Source of the DNA: Arthrospiribacter ruber
Lineage (GTDB): Bacteria; Bacteroidota; Bacteroidia; Cytophagales; Cyclobacteriaceae
Assembly: GCF_019343195.1 (NCBI RefSeq)
Contig: NZ_RPHB01000003.1
Coordinates: 186,001-250,000, forward strand
DNA: 64,000 nt
Direction of reading: 5' to 3'
The position numbers and the translations under genes were made by a program. The notes below the pieces were generated by a model. The model did not search any database. It was not told the origin of the DNA and saw only the letters and a program-made list of their open reading frames with translations. Position 1 is the stretch's first letter. Every line of letters begins with the position of its first letter. Shown here in pieces: positions 24,817 through 35,100 of the stretch.

Positions 24817-24873
24817 AGCTGAATTTTCTTCCTTTGTTCACGCAATCTGCAACTTGCAGCCAAATTATTCTTG

Positions 24874-24881
24874 CAAAAGTA
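24874..24881 (-). promoter_or_regulatory. Possible -7 box for the methyltransferase gene
   Basis: TACTTTTG on the minus strand fits TAnnTTTG. It lies 57 bp upstream of the start at 24816. No clear -33 TTTG is found at the usual distance. Confidence 0.3.
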
Positions 24882-25004
24882 ATACCGCTATTGGATTCTT
24901 TCTTAATTTTACCATCAAATTGAGAAAAAATAAGTAATATCCTGTTGAATTCGGAAATAGTGATAAACTGTAAGCCCATTTCATCCGTATTTTCCGAATA
25001 GTAA

Positions 25005-26384
25005 ATGATTTTTATGAAAAAACGTTTCGATAGATTCTTTCCCTGGCTTTTTGTAATCGGAGATGTTGCTATTTTGTCCCTTTCCTTTTTTGTAGCCTCT
25101 TTGTTTCTCAAGGACTTTGGTGATTTTATTCCACCTGATTCCTCCATGCTGCTGATATTTATTCTGGTATGGCTGGTGATCACCTTGTTGAGAAAAGATT
25201 ACAGGTGGGGAAGGACCATAAAGCCTGAAAAAATCATTGAAAAACAGCTGGGTTCCTTGGTCTGGTTTTTGGCTATTGTGGCCATAATATGGATGCCTGT
25301 GGCCTTGGACAGCCTCAGGCTGACTTATTTTATAGCGCTAAGTGCATCTTTGTTTTTCCTCTTGGGCTTTTACAGGGTGTCGGTTCACTTGGTACTGCGG
25401 AAATACAGGGCCAAAGGCTTCAACTTCAGAAATGCGGTGATCTTGGGAAAAGGAAAAGAAAGTGCCCAATTGGAGCACATCATAAGGATGAGGAAGGATT
25501 TTGGAATCCGGTTTTTGGGGTATTATGATGATGCTGTCATTGGCCCATCGGCCAAAGGAAATATATCAAAGTTTTTTGAAGATGCACTGGAAAATGAGAT
25601 TGACCTCATTTATATCAATGAACACCTGGATGAGAAGCTTATCAAAAAGGTAATCCACTTTGCCGATGAGCATTACATCAAAGTCAAAATCATTCCGGGA
25701 ACTACCTTGCAGATGGAAAAGAAGCTTTCTTTTTCCAAGTACGGTGATTTCTTTGTGATCAATGTCAACGAGATACCTTTGGATTTTGCTTACAACAAGA
25801 TCCTGAAAAGGAGTTTTGATGTGGTTTTTTCCTTATTCGTCACCGTTTTTATCCTAAGCTGGCTCATACCATTGGTAGGTCTTTTGATCAAGTTGGAATC
25901 AAAAGGGCCGGTTTTCTTTATTCAGGAAAGAAATGGGGAAAACAATCAGGTCTTTAAGTGTTTGAAGTTCAGGTCTATGACCCCGAATGATTATGCTGAT
26001 ACCCATCAGGCAGTAAAAAATGACCCTAGGGTGACCAGAATAGGGGCTTTTTTGAGACAGACTTCTTTGGATGAAATGCCACAGTTTTTGAATGTACTCA
26101 TAGGTGATATGTCGATTGTGGGCCCTAGGCCCCATACAGTCCCTATGAACAAGCTCTTTCAGACCCAGATTGATAAGTACAATTCCCGTCACAAGATCAA
26201 GCCCGGTATTACCGGATTGGCCCAGGTGAAAGGATTCAGAGGGGAGATCGAAAATGGTTTTCAGATCCGTTCAAGAGTGAGGTTGGACTTTTTCTACATC
26301 CAAAAATGGTCGATATGGATGGACCTGAGCATTTGTGTAAGGACTGTATACGAACTTTTACTCAATAGAGAGAATGCCTATTGA
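25005..26384 (+). CDS. Undecaprenyl-phosphate sugar phosphotransferase (EPS initiating enzyme)
   Basis: 459 residues of the polyisoprenyl-phosphate hexose-1-phosphate transferase (WcaJ/WbaP-like) family. Four hydrophobic helices (about 15-130) and a CoA-binding-like domain (RNAVILGKGKE) precede the catalytic C-terminus. That part has KRSFDVVFSLFVTVFILSWLIPLVGLLIKLESKGPVFF, QERNG, FKCLKFRSM, TSLDEMPQFLNVLIGDMSIVGPRP and KPGITGLAQV. It transfers a sugar phosphate to undecaprenyl phosphate at the inner membrane, starting repeat-unit synthesis. The start may also be the ATG at 25014. The end overlaps the following methyltransferase by 11 bp. Confidence 0.9.
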   Translation: MIFMKKRFDRFFPWLFVIGDVAILSLSFFVASLFLKDFGDFIPPDSSMLLIFILVWLVITLLRKDYRWGRTIKPEKIIEKQLGSLVWFLAIVAIIWMPVALDSLRLTYFIALSASLFFLLGFYRVSVHLVLRKYRAKGFNFRNAVILGKGKESAQLEHIIRMRKDFGIRFLGYYDDAVIGPSAKGNISKFFEDALENEIDLIYINEHLDEKLIKKVIHFADEHYIKVKIIPGTTLQMEKKLSFSKYGDFFVINVNEIPLDFAYNKILKRSFDVVFSLFVTVFILSWLIPLVGLLIKLESKGPVFFIQERNGENNQVFKCLKFRSMTPNDYADTHQAVKNDPRVTRIGAFLRQTSLDEMPQFLNVLIGDMSIVGPRPHTVPMNKLFQTQIDKYNSRHKIKPGITGLAQVKGFRGEIENGFQIRSRVRLDFFYIQKWSIWMDLSICVRTVYELLLNRENAY

Positions 26385-27300
26385 GAATTTTTCATGTCCT
26401 TATTGTGGTTCCGGACACTTACATGAAATTCATCAGGTAAGTGAAATGATGTTTGGTACCGGAGAGCTTTTCAAGTATGCGGAGTGTCAGAACTGTGGTT
26501 CTCTTGCCCTGACAGAGGTCCCTCAAGATCTTGCAGCCTATTATCCTGCTTCTTACTACTCCCTTCAGCCTTTGGTAGAATCTTCATTTGGAAAAAATCT
26601 ATTGAAGAAGATCCGATATGATGTTTTCAGGATTTCAGGAAAAGAGAAAATCAAGCCAGTTTTTGGAGATTGGTTTTCAAGGATAAAGCCTTCCAAATCT
26701 GCGAAAATTGCGGATATAGGATGTGGCAATGGTCAGTTGCTGTATGAACTGTATGCTGCCGGATTTTGCTATTTAAGGGGCTATGACCCATTTATGGAAA
26801 AGGAACAGCATTTTGGCAAAAAGCTTGTGCTTAGCAAAAAGGATGTTTTTGAGATTCAGGAGAAATTTGACCTGATTATGATGCACCATGCTTTAGAGCA
26901 TATGGAATCACCGAAGAAAATATTGGAGCAATGCAGCAAACTTCTTAATCCTCAAGGTTGGCTGCTTGTCAGGCTTCCCGTGGCTGATGCCAAGGTATGG
27001 GCAGATGAGGGAGTGAACTGGGTGCAGCTGGATCCTCCCAGGCATTTGCATATTCCATCGACCAAAGGCCTGAAGCAGCTTGGAACTGAGTCTGGCTTAG
27101 TGTGTAAAGAAGTGGTCTTTGACAGTTCTACATTTCAGTTTTGGGGTACCGAATTGGTCAAAAACAAAAGGCCCCTTCATGGAGTCATCCCTGAAGAGGC
27201 TTTTAGTAGGCAGGATTTGGCGATGTGGAGGAAGAAAGCGCTACTCTACAACAAAAAGTCTGTTGGTGACCAAGCCTGCTTTTATTTTTATAAGGCTTAA
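26374..27300 (+). CDS. Zinc-ribbon class I methyltransferase of the EPS locus
   Basis: 308 residues. The N-terminus has two cysteine pairs (CPYCGS, CQNCGS) forming a zinc ribbon. The SAM domain follows: IADIGCGNGQLLYELYAAG, then MMHHALEHMESPKKILEQC and LLVRLPVADAKVWADEGVNW, with PRHLHIPS. This pattern is of Methyltransf_23 enzymes found in polysaccharide clusters. Overlap with the initiating transferase suggests co-translation. A second protein of the same plan is encoded at 31156. It ends with a 4-bp convergent overlap with the universal stress gene. Confidence 0.8.
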   Translation: MPIENFSCPYCGSGHLHEIHQVSEMMFGTGELFKYAECQNCGSLALTEVPQDLAAYYPASYYSLQPLVESSFGKNLLKKIRYDVFRISGKEKIKPVFGDWFSRIKPSKSAKIADIGCGNGQLLYELYAAGFCYLRGYDPFMEKEQHFGKKLVLSKKDVFEIQEKFDLIMMHHALEHMESPKKILEQCSKLLNPQGWLLVRLPVADAKVWADEGVNWVQLDPPRHLHIPSTKGLKQLGTESGLVCKEVVFDSSTFQFWGTELVKNKRPLHGVIPEEAFSRQDLAMWRKKALLYNKKSVGDQACFYFYKA

Positions 27301-28208
27301 AGCTTCTTTAAGGCATCCATAAATGTCATGGTTTCGCCTTTTTTCTTGAATATCAGCATAGGGACGGAATTGTTGATATTGACCAGCTTTTCTGCCACAC
27401 TTCCCAACAATACAGCTGCTGATGCGGTACGTCCCCGGCTTCCCATCAGGATCATATCGGCCTTTTCTTCCAGAGATACTCTGATGATAAATCTTCCTTC
27501 GTTGCCATCATCTTTGCACTTGTAGAGGCAGTCAATGGTTTCTAGGTTATGCTTTTCAAAAAACTTCTTAAAGTCATTTTTAGCATGCCCTTCCATGATG
27601 TCAGCAAATTCCTCATAGGATTTGCCTGTTTTGTAATAGCCTGAAGGAACTGAGTAAACGTGAAGCCCTACAAGTTTGGCATTTGTTTTTTTGGCCAGCT
27701 GTTGGGCAAATTCCAAGCTCAATAAAGAGTGCTCCGAAAAATCCATTGGGATAAGTATTTTTTCCGGGATTTTTGGGGCTGCCTTTTCGGTGAGGAACAA
27801 AACGGGGCAAGGAGCTCTATGGGCCATGTTTTTGGCCAAGGATCCACTTCCTTCCAAGCTTTCTTTCCGGCCCATGATGATCAGGTCCACATCCTTGATC
27901 TTGGCCCACCTCAGGACAGTATCCATGGGCTTTCCCTCTTCTACCACAATTTCGATTTCCAGACCTTTAGGAAAGGAATGTTCTTTTACAATGCCATTGA
28001 TATCAGCCTTGATACTTTCATCCGCTGGAGCTACCAGATCAGGAAAGTTTTTGGTGATTTCTTCCGGCAAGGATAAATCTTTGGCTACATGTATCAAATA
28101 CAGTTTTTCAATGCCTAAAATATCAGAGAGCAAGGCAGTCTTCTGTACCAGAATGTCATCCATTTTGGACAGGTCCAATCCTACCATTGCCTTTGCAAAA
28201 TTCTTCAT
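27297..28208 (-). CDS. Universal stress protein, tandem UspA domains
   Basis: 303 residues, two UspA domains. The first (1-145) has AMVGLDLSKMDD and a degenerate loop MGRKESLEGSGSLAKNMAHRAPCPVL. The second (148-290) keeps the ATP-binding signature MGSRGRTASAAVLLGSVAEKLV. Such two-domain proteins bind ATP/AMP in the second half and are cytoplasmic stress proteins. It interrupts the EPS locus, with no evident mechanistic link. Confidence 0.85.
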   Translation of the reverse strand: MKNFAKAMVGLDLSKMDDILVQKTALLSDILGIEKLYLIHVAKDLSLPEEITKNFPDLVAPADESIKADINGIVKEHSFPKGLEIEIVVEEGKPMDTVLRWAKIKDVDLIIMGRKESLEGSGSLAKNMAHRAPCPVLFLTEKAAPKIPEKILIPMDFSEHSLLSLEFAQQLAKKTNAKLVGLHVYSVPSGYYKTGKSYEEFADIMEGHAKNDFKKFFEKHNLETIDCLYKCKDDGNEGRFIIRVSLEEKADMILMGSRGRTASAAVLLGSVAEKLVNINNSVPMLIFKKKGETMTFMDALKKL

Positions 28209-28339
28209 AAGTTAATTGGCTCTAAAGATGTTCAATTTACGCTATTAATCGATTCTTAGGAAAAATACCTTGCCTAATTTACATGAAAGCAACGTCAAAA
28301 AAAGCCCTGAGGCATTCAAAATCCATATATTTGTGTTAA

Positions 28340-28933
28340 ATGGCAAAGAAGCTGGCAAAATATTTCATTGCATTGGTCCCGGAGGGGAAGCTGCAGGAGA
28401 AAGCTACGGCAATCAAGCTTGACCTGAGAGAAAAATTCAACATCAAGTATGCGCTTAAATCACCCGCTCACATTACGGTAAAAATGCCTTTTTTATGGAA
28501 TGAGCACAAAGAAGAAAAGCTTATCCGTGATTTGTCTTCTTTTGCTTCATCTTGGGACTGTTTGGAACTGAGGCTCCGGGGGTTTTGGAAGTTTGGCAAC
28601 AGGGTGATTTTCATTGATGTGGTCCCCAACCCTTTGCTCATGGTCTTACAGTCCGAACTGGTTGCTTATTGCAAAACCAGCCTGAACCTTGTCCAAGAGT
28701 TGAGCGACCGGAATTACACCCCCCACATGACGCTGGCATTCAAAGATATCAAAGCCCAAAACTTCGATACCTATTGGGCATATGTGAAGCGTCTTTCTTT
28801 TGATGAAAGGTTTCCTGTGGACAATCTTGCTTTACTGAAAAAGATATCCGGTAAATGGGAGGTCTTGGCAAAAGTTTCTTTGAGAAAAAATCAGGATTTA
28901 GAAGATTTGAGTTCCAAAAACAACTTAAGGTAA
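28340..28933 (+). CDS. 2'-5' RNA ligase / 2H phosphoesterase family protein
   Basis: 197 residues with the two HxT motifs of the 2H superfamily: H44-I-T46 in SPAHITVK and H129-M-T131 in YTPHMTLAF. Members (LigT/ThpR) act on cyclic phosphates or 2'-5' linkages of RNA. The length is usual. Its last 43 bp overlap, tail to tail, the end of the glycosyltransferase at 28891, so the two transcripts are complementary there. Confidence 0.8.
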   Translation: MAKKLAKYFIALVPEGKLQEKATAIKLDLREKFNIKYALKSPAHITVKMPFLWNEHKEEKLIRDLSSFASSWDCLELRLRGFWKFGNRVIFIDVVPNPLLMVLQSELVAYCKTSLNLVQELSDRNYTPHMTLAFKDIKAQNFDTYWAYVKRLSFDERFPVDNLALLKKISGKWEVLAKVSLRKNQDLEDLSSKNNLR

Positions 28934-30027
28934 GCTTCTGCCACATTGTCCCAATTGTACATATCCGTCAGACCGGATCTGGCGGTTTTTCTCAAAGCTT
29001 CCATTTCTTCCGGCAGTTGTTCCACACGGTGAATGGTTTCTGTGACCTGTTCGGTTTCTTTTTCAAAGAAGACACCATGTTTTCCATTCTGAAGCATTTC
29101 CCTGTTGAAGACCGTGTCCAGGGCCAAAATAGCGCATCCGTATCCCAAAGCTTTAAGCATGGCCGGGTTGGTACCCCCGTATTCATGTCCATGAAAATAG
29201 GCATAACTCAAATTATAGAGGGTTTTGAGTTCCTCGGGATCCTTGACATAGCCTGTGAAAAGTACCCTTTCGTCCTTTATATTTTTCAATTTGTTGGCAA
29301 ATTCATCTTCGAAAGGAACATCACCTACGATTACCAGTTTTCTTTTTGTTTTGGATTGCAGAAATCCTCCTAAAATCAAATCGGCATTGTTGTCCGGTAC
29401 CAGCCTTCCGACAATAAGGAAGTAGTCGTAGGGCTTAAGGTTCCATTTTTTCAGCAGTTCCGGGTTGGAGTGGTTGGCAGGATTGGCCCCATAAGCAATG
29501 ACTGTAGAGTCAGTTTTGAACTTTTCCTTATAGATCCTGTGCATTTCGAAAGAGTCGGTTACGATCCGGTCGTAAAACTTAGTGGCCAGTCTGGAGGCAA
29601 ACTTAAAATACCTGGATCCCAGGCCCCTCCATTTTGGACGTAACCACTCCAGTCCATCAACATTAATGGCGGTAGGTTTTCTGAAAATCTTGGAAAGTAA
29701 ACCGTAAGGGCCATTGCCGCTGTTGACCACAAAAATCACATCCACATCTGAAAGGCAGGCGTGCATCATGGATATAAAGGAGTGGGAAAGCTGCGTAAGC
29801 GTCTTCGTCTCGATAGCTGGGGTATAAAAAAGCTTAATTCCATTTACCATAGGAGGTTTTTCAGGAAAAAGCGCCCTATGGCAATATACCCGTACTTCCA
29901 CACCTTTGGCCACCAGTCTTTCTCCCAGTTCTCTTACCAGTGTATCATATCCTCCATAAACGTAGGGGTAACCTTTAGCTCCCAAGATGGCTACCTTAAG
30001 CGGGGTTTTTAAGGTAGTATCTGACAT
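28891..30027 (-). CDS. Glycosyltransferase, DUF1972/GT4-like
   Basis: 378 residues. The N-terminus, VAILGAKGYPYVYGGYDTLVRELGERL, is the DUF1972 signature of WsaF/rhamnosyltransferase-like GT-B enzymes. The C-terminal half carries FLIVGRLVPDNNADLILGGF, LVIVGDVPF and the donor-binding segment FHGHEYGGTNPAMLKALGYG. It transfers a nucleotide sugar to the growing lipid-linked repeat at the cytoplasmic face. The start overlaps the upstream GT4 gene's end by 19 bp (30009-30027). It is the last gene of a three-gene minus-strand run (32055 to 28891). Confidence 0.85.
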   Translation of the reverse strand: MSDTTLKTPLKVAILGAKGYPYVYGGYDTLVRELGERLVAKGVEVRVYCHRALFPEKPPMVNGIKLFYTPAIETKTLTQLSHSFISMMHACLSDVDVIFVVNSGNGPYGLLSKIFRKPTAINVDGLEWLRPKWRGLGSRYFKFASRLATKFYDRIVTDSFEMHRIYKEKFKTDSTVIAYGANPANHSNPELLKKWNLKPYDYFLIVGRLVPDNNADLILGGFLQSKTKRKLVIVGDVPFEDEFANKLKNIKDERVLFTGYVKDPEELKTLYNLSYAYFHGHEYGGTNPAMLKALGYGCAILALDTVFNREMLQNGKHGVFFEKETEQVTETIHRVEQLPEEMEALRKTARSGLTDMYNWDNVAEAYLKLFLELKSSKS

Positions 30028-31163
30028 ATATATTCTTTCATTTTCTCTACAAAGTGCTCAAAGCTGTATTCTTCCAAAATTTTTTGCTGTCCAGCCTGTC
30101 CCATAGCTTGAGCCAATTGGGGGTCCTTACACAGTTGGAGGACTTTTTCACTTGCCTCGCTGACATCCCCTATATTGACCAAAAAACCGGTTTTTCCTTG
30201 GGAAACCATTTCCGATGCTCCACCTGAACGGGTAGCGACTACGGGTTTTCCTGAGGCCATTGCTTCCAAGACCACCGTAGGTAAGGAATCCGGTAATATG
30301 GATGGGAGCACAAAAATATCAGTTGTTTTTAAAATTTGCGGAATATCTTCACGAAATCCGAGATTTATCACATGATTGTCAAGATTTTCTGCGGAAATCT
30401 TCAAATTTATCCCGTTTTCAATGCTTTCATATCCCGGATAAGGATCTCCGACCATCAAGAATACCGTGTCCGGTTCTTGGGAAATGACAGTTTTTGCAAT
30501 TTCAAGAAAAAACAGCTGCCCTTTTCCGGGATTGATCCTGCCGATCATGGTGATGACTTTGGTGTTTTCCGCAATACCCAAACTCTTCCTGAGGTCTTGG
30601 TGTCCATTCACAAAAGGGCTGTAATCTATGCCATTGTGTATGACGGTAGGCTTGGCAATGTCCAGGTAATGTTTCCAATGTTTGGCTACAGCCTGTGACA
30701 CTACGATAGGTTTCGGGGTGCTTTTGTCTACCTGTGTGGCCAGAAACCTTACCAAAAAGCGGGGGCTTTGAATGATTTCATGTATATGCCATACATGGGG
30801 AATATCCCTTCTTCTGGCAAAAGTAGCACCCACTATCACAGCAAGGGTGTTGGAATAAATCAGTGAAATAGGCTCCTTTTGGTGAATTTCATCCAAAAAA
30901 CGATAGGCCTTGTACATTTTTTTTCCTCGGTCCAGAATACCCTTCGGATGAAAGTGTTTTCTCCTGAGAATTCCTAGGTTGATGATTTTGTAATCAAATC
31001 CAAGGCGCTCCAGTTCAGGCCTGAGAGGTCCATCCCCAGGGAATATGATCAGGGGGCTGTATCCCATATCCCTGAAAATCTGCATGACATACAGCAGGAT
31101 TTTGGAAGCCCCATACAATTCCGAAGAGCTATGCAAAAAAATTACCTTGCCTTTTCTACCCAT
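30009..31163 (-). CDS. Family 4 glycosyltransferase (GT-B fold)
   Basis: 384 residues. The N-terminal Rossmann domain starts VIFLHSSSELYGASKILLYVM; the linker shows VWHIHEI and VIHNGIDYSPF. The C-terminal GT4 domain has ITMIGRINPGKGQLFFLE and the donor motif PDSLPTVVLEAMASGKPVVATRSGGASE, with the family E-x7-E pattern. Activated sugar specificity is unknown. It overlaps the upstream zinc-ribbon methyltransferase by 8 bp and the next gene by 19 bp. Confidence 0.87.
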   Translation of the reverse strand: MGRKGKVIFLHSSSELYGASKILLYVMQIFRDMGYSPLIIFPGDGPLRPELERLGFDYKIINLGILRRKHFHPKGILDRGKKMYKAYRFLDEIHQKEPISLIYSNTLAVIVGATFARRRDIPHVWHIHEIIQSPRFLVRFLATQVDKSTPKPIVVSQAVAKHWKHYLDIAKPTVIHNGIDYSPFVNGHQDLRKSLGIAENTKVITMIGRINPGKGQLFFLEIAKTVISQEPDTVFLMVGDPYPGYESIENGINLKISAENLDNHVINLGFREDIPQILKTTDIFVLPSILPDSLPTVVLEAMASGKPVVATRSGGASEMVSQGKTGFLVNIGDVSEASEKVLQLCKDPQLAQAMGQAGQQKILEEYSFEHFVEKMKEYICQILP

Positions 31164-32055
31164 TCTTTTTAAAATATATTCTCATGACTCCTCCTTTGCC
31201 CAATAGCGTTGACAGCATCTCCAAAAGAAATGCCAATGGCATGAGAAGGGCAATTTTAAAGAGAAGTGCCTGACTTCTTCTGTTTTTCAAATCAAATATA
31301 ATGTTGCCCCGGTATCCTATTTTTCCCAACAGCGACCTTAGCATTCCCAAAACACCAAGGTGTATGGAGAAATATTGGGAGGTAATTTTCCTGAATCCCA
31401 GTTTTTCTACTTCGCTCACCAGTAGGTCTTCGTCCCAATGGCTGAGGTGCTTTGGAATGTCCAGGTGCATCCAGTCTTTTCCCGCCATTTTGGCCTGCCA
31501 GCTTGCCAGATTGGGGACTTCGATCAGGAGTAATCCGTCTTTCTTGAGATTTTCCTTGCAAAGCTTATCCAGCAAGGGGATAGGTTCAGGAAGATGTTCC
31601 AATACATGGAACAGGCTTATAAAATCATATTCTCCCCCTTCAATTTTTCCGCCCTCATAGTAAGATTGGTGGATGTTCAGCCCGTACATATTTCTGGCAA
31701 ACTCAGCGCGGGGGATGGATGTTTCCACTCCCACTCCTTTCCATCCTGCATGCTTGGCCTGAAGGAGAAACTGCCCTTTTCCAGATCCAAAGTCCAGGCA
31801 TTTTATAGCATTAGATTTACTATGTTTTCTTACAGTTTGGATTACTTTTTTTGCTTCACGGAAGATTATTTTCTCAAATACCGAATTTCTGTTGTCCACT
31901 ACAGCATATACCTCATCCTGATAGAGTGCTTCCGGATCAAATTCTGTGGGCAGGAATGTCCAGTTGAGTTGACAGGCAGCACACTTTACCAAAGATCCGT
32001 CTTCAGTGGCCAAGGAGGGAGGAGTATGACAAAGGGGGCATTCGGTTTGCCTCAT
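31156..32055 (-). CDS. Zinc-ribbon class I methyltransferase of the EPS locus
   Basis: 299 residues, same plan as the protein at 26374: an N-terminal ribbon (CPLCHT, CAACQ), then the SAM site CLDFGSGKGQFLLQAKHAG, and FHVLEHLPEPIPLLDKL, LIEVPNLASWQAKMAGKDWMHLDIPKHLSHW. The C-terminal 60 residues contain a hydrophobic segment (ALLFKIALLMPLAFLLEML), which may anchor it to the membrane. It probably methylates a sugar or glycan. First in the 32055-28891 run. Confidence 0.8.
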   Translation of the reverse strand: MRQTECPLCHTPPSLATEDGSLVKCAACQLNWTFLPTEFDPEALYQDEVYAVVDNRNSVFEKIIFREAKKVIQTVRKHSKSNAIKCLDFGSGKGQFLLQAKHAGWKGVGVETSIPRAEFARNMYGLNIHQSYYEGGKIEGGEYDFISLFHVLEHLPEPIPLLDKLCKENLKKDGLLLIEVPNLASWQAKMAGKDWMHLDIPKHLSHWDEDLLVSEVEKLGFRKITSQYFSIHLGVLGMLRSLLGKIGYRGNIIFDLKNRRSQALLFKIALLMPLAFLLEMLSTLLGKGGVMRIYFKKNG

Positions 32056-32115
32056 AAAATACCGGCGCTTTGAGGTGCAAAATTAGGGAAATAACTTTTC
32101 CAAAGCGCAAAGGTA

Positions 32116-35100
32116 TTAAAATCCTGATTGTATATACTTATTTAGTGAATAATAGCATTTTTCTAAATCAGGAAATGCTTCTCTTAAACCGGTCTTGTCC
32201 TGAATATGCTCCATTTTTTCAGACTTTTCGGCCATTCGGTGAAGCTTGAGGCTGAGGGCCATTCCTTTGATTTTATGGAGTAAGCTTTCTATTTCTGCTT
32301 TATCATATTTGGATAAGGCCAATTTGAGCAGATTGAGGTTTTCCCTTAACTCCTGCACTCCTTCTGTTAGTATTTGTTTTAAAAGCTCTACATCACCGCC
32401 CAATACCTTTAAAAGTCCCTCTTTGTCAAATACCTCATCATTGATTTCTTCCTCTTCCTGGTTGAGATTAAAAATCAATTCGGTGACTTCGAGGAGCTTA
32501 TCTTTTTCTATGGGCTTGGTAAGGAAGTGATCCATACCCGCATTCATGCAGTTTTCCTTTTCACTTTGCAATGCTCCAGCAGTCAGTGCCACGATCGGTA
32601 CTCTGGATTTTCCGTCTTTTTCTATTTCCCGGATTGCCTGTGTAGCCTCAAAGCCATCCATTACCGGCATCTGTACATCCATAAATATCAGGTCCGGGCT
32701 TTCTCTTTTATATAAATTGACTGCTTCTTTTCCGTGTTGGGCCTCTATGATTTTGGCCTCAGGATAATAATTTTTGATAACTGTCTTGAGCAGGAGCATG
32801 TTGAGAGAAACGTCCTCGGCGATCAAAATCTTCAATTCAGAATTGCTATTGCCTCCTTTTCCTTCTTTGGTTTTGGAAGTATCCGGTGAGAGAGAGCCGG
32901 AAATCTGATTGTTGCTCAGCTTGTTGAGACTGTAAAAGAGCTCGGAGATTTTGGCAGGTTTGATCAGTTTTACATCTATCTCCAGTTCCTTGATATGTTG
33001 GTCAAGCTGTGCATCGTCTGCCGAGCTGTACAGGATGATTTTGGGTTGTTTGTCAGGGTATTTGCTTGCCAGTAATTTTTTCATCTCCCTCACGGTGCTG
33101 ATCCCATCCATAAAAGGCATGTGGTAATCCACAATAAACACGTCGTAATCTGCCCCTTTGTCCAGCAAGGTCAGGGCCGCGATACCATTGTCCACCGTTT
33201 CTGACTGTATATTCCAATGTGCCAGTATATCTTTCAGGATAATCCTGTTGTTTTTATTGTCATCGATGATCAGGACATTTTTGATGCTGGTAATAGTTGA
33301 AATTTGGTTTTCAGACTCAATACTGTAGGGTTTTCTGATAGAAAATGAGAAGACAGAACCTTTGCCTACTTCAGAATCCAATATGATCTGGGAATCCATT
33401 TTTTCGGCAAGCATCTGGGAGATTACCAAGCCCAGGCCTGTTCCTCCAAATTTTCTGGTGGTAGAGGAGTCTGCTTGGGAAAAGGATTTGAACAATTTAC
33501 TCTTTTGTTCTTCTGAGATACCTATACCGGTGTCCCGGATGGCAAAAGTGAAAATTCCCTCTTCACCATCCTCCTGAAAACTTATGCTGAGTTCGACTTC
33601 TCCTTTTTCGGTAAATTTGATGGCATTGCTCAGCAAATTGACCAGAATCTGCTTCAAGCGGATCTGGTCTACTGTGACAAAACGGGGAATATCCACCTGA
33701 ATATTAAGGAGAAATTCAATGTTCTTTTTGGCGGTATTGTATTTGACAATATCTGCAGTCTGCTCTGCCAGCTCTACTATATCGGTTTCCACCTCTTCCA
33801 AATCCAGCTTCCCTGCTTCTATTTTCGAAAAGTCGAGTATGTCATTGATGATACCCAAAAGGGAATGGGCAGAAGTATTGGCACTGGTGACATACTGGAG
33901 CTGCTCATTGTTGAGTTCAGTATTGATCAGCAGGTCAGTGAAACCGATGACACCATTAAGGGGAGTTCTGATCTCATGGCTCATATTGGCCAAAAATTCC
34001 GACTTGGACCTGTTGGCTGCTTCGGCCTCTTCTTTTGCTTTGATCAAGCTGCGCTCCAACTCTGTTCTTTTTTTGACGTTGACCAACATCTCGGCATATA
34101 CCAGCAATATCTGTTGCTCCACTTCAGAGTATTGATGCTTTTCCTTTACCCAGTCAAAACCCACAAAACCCATTAGGTCGCTTCCATAAAGCATAGGAAA
34201 GGTGATCATGGTTTTGATTCCTTGAGGTTCAATGATTTCCCTGAGCACCTCATCATCTAGAGTGTCAATATCAGGAACTCCGAAAATTTCCCTGTTGAGG
34301 TGTTTTTCCACCCAATGAGGCATAAACTCCATTGGCACCTCCTGCAGGTTTTCTATCTCCGGAGAAATTCCTTCCGCACACCATTCATAGGTATTGACAC
34401 CTATCTGGTTTTCATGGTCATAAATGAAAATATAAGCCCTGTCCGCCTCTACAAATCTTGCCAGCTGCTCAAGAGAGTGCTGTATGTTCTTTTCGAGGTC
34501 CTTTATATCCATGTTGATATAGGTAGAAGATATATCAATCATGATCTGCTGAAGTTTCAGCTGCTTTTCTATGGTCATTTGTGCGGCCTCCTGCAAGCTG
34601 ATGTCTTGGATCAGACCTATAAGTCGCACAGTTCTCCCTTCTTCTACTATAGGGTTGATGGAAATTTTGACTGTTTTTTCTTTTCCAGTAGGGGTAATCA
34701 ATAAGGCTGTCACCTCATTTTTCCTTTGTTCTTCTATAGACTCCTGAACGGCTTTTTCAAGCCTAGGCTTGTCTGTGTCTTTGAGAAATTCCAGGTTTTT
34801 GTTAGGCTCTGGTTTATAGCTTTTGTCCACCTCATATATGGCAAAGACCTCATCGGTCCATTTCATTTCTTTGGTGACCAAATCCCATTCCCAGCCACCC
34901 AGGTTAGCCATTTTCTGGGCGTCATTGAGGAGCTTGCTGTCCCTTTCCAATGCTACAGCATTTTTTTTCCGCACAGAGATATCTCTTGAACTGGCGATGA
35001 TGAATCCGTCTCCATTGATCTGAATGTATTTGACGGTAACCTCTACAGGAATGGTTTTACCTGTATTTATGTTTTTGTTGACTCCCTCCAAAGTGAGAAA

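Noticed and set aside
34300-34704. 134-codon plus-strand frame
   Set aside because: It is antisense within the hybrid histidine kinase, whose domains cover the same bases.
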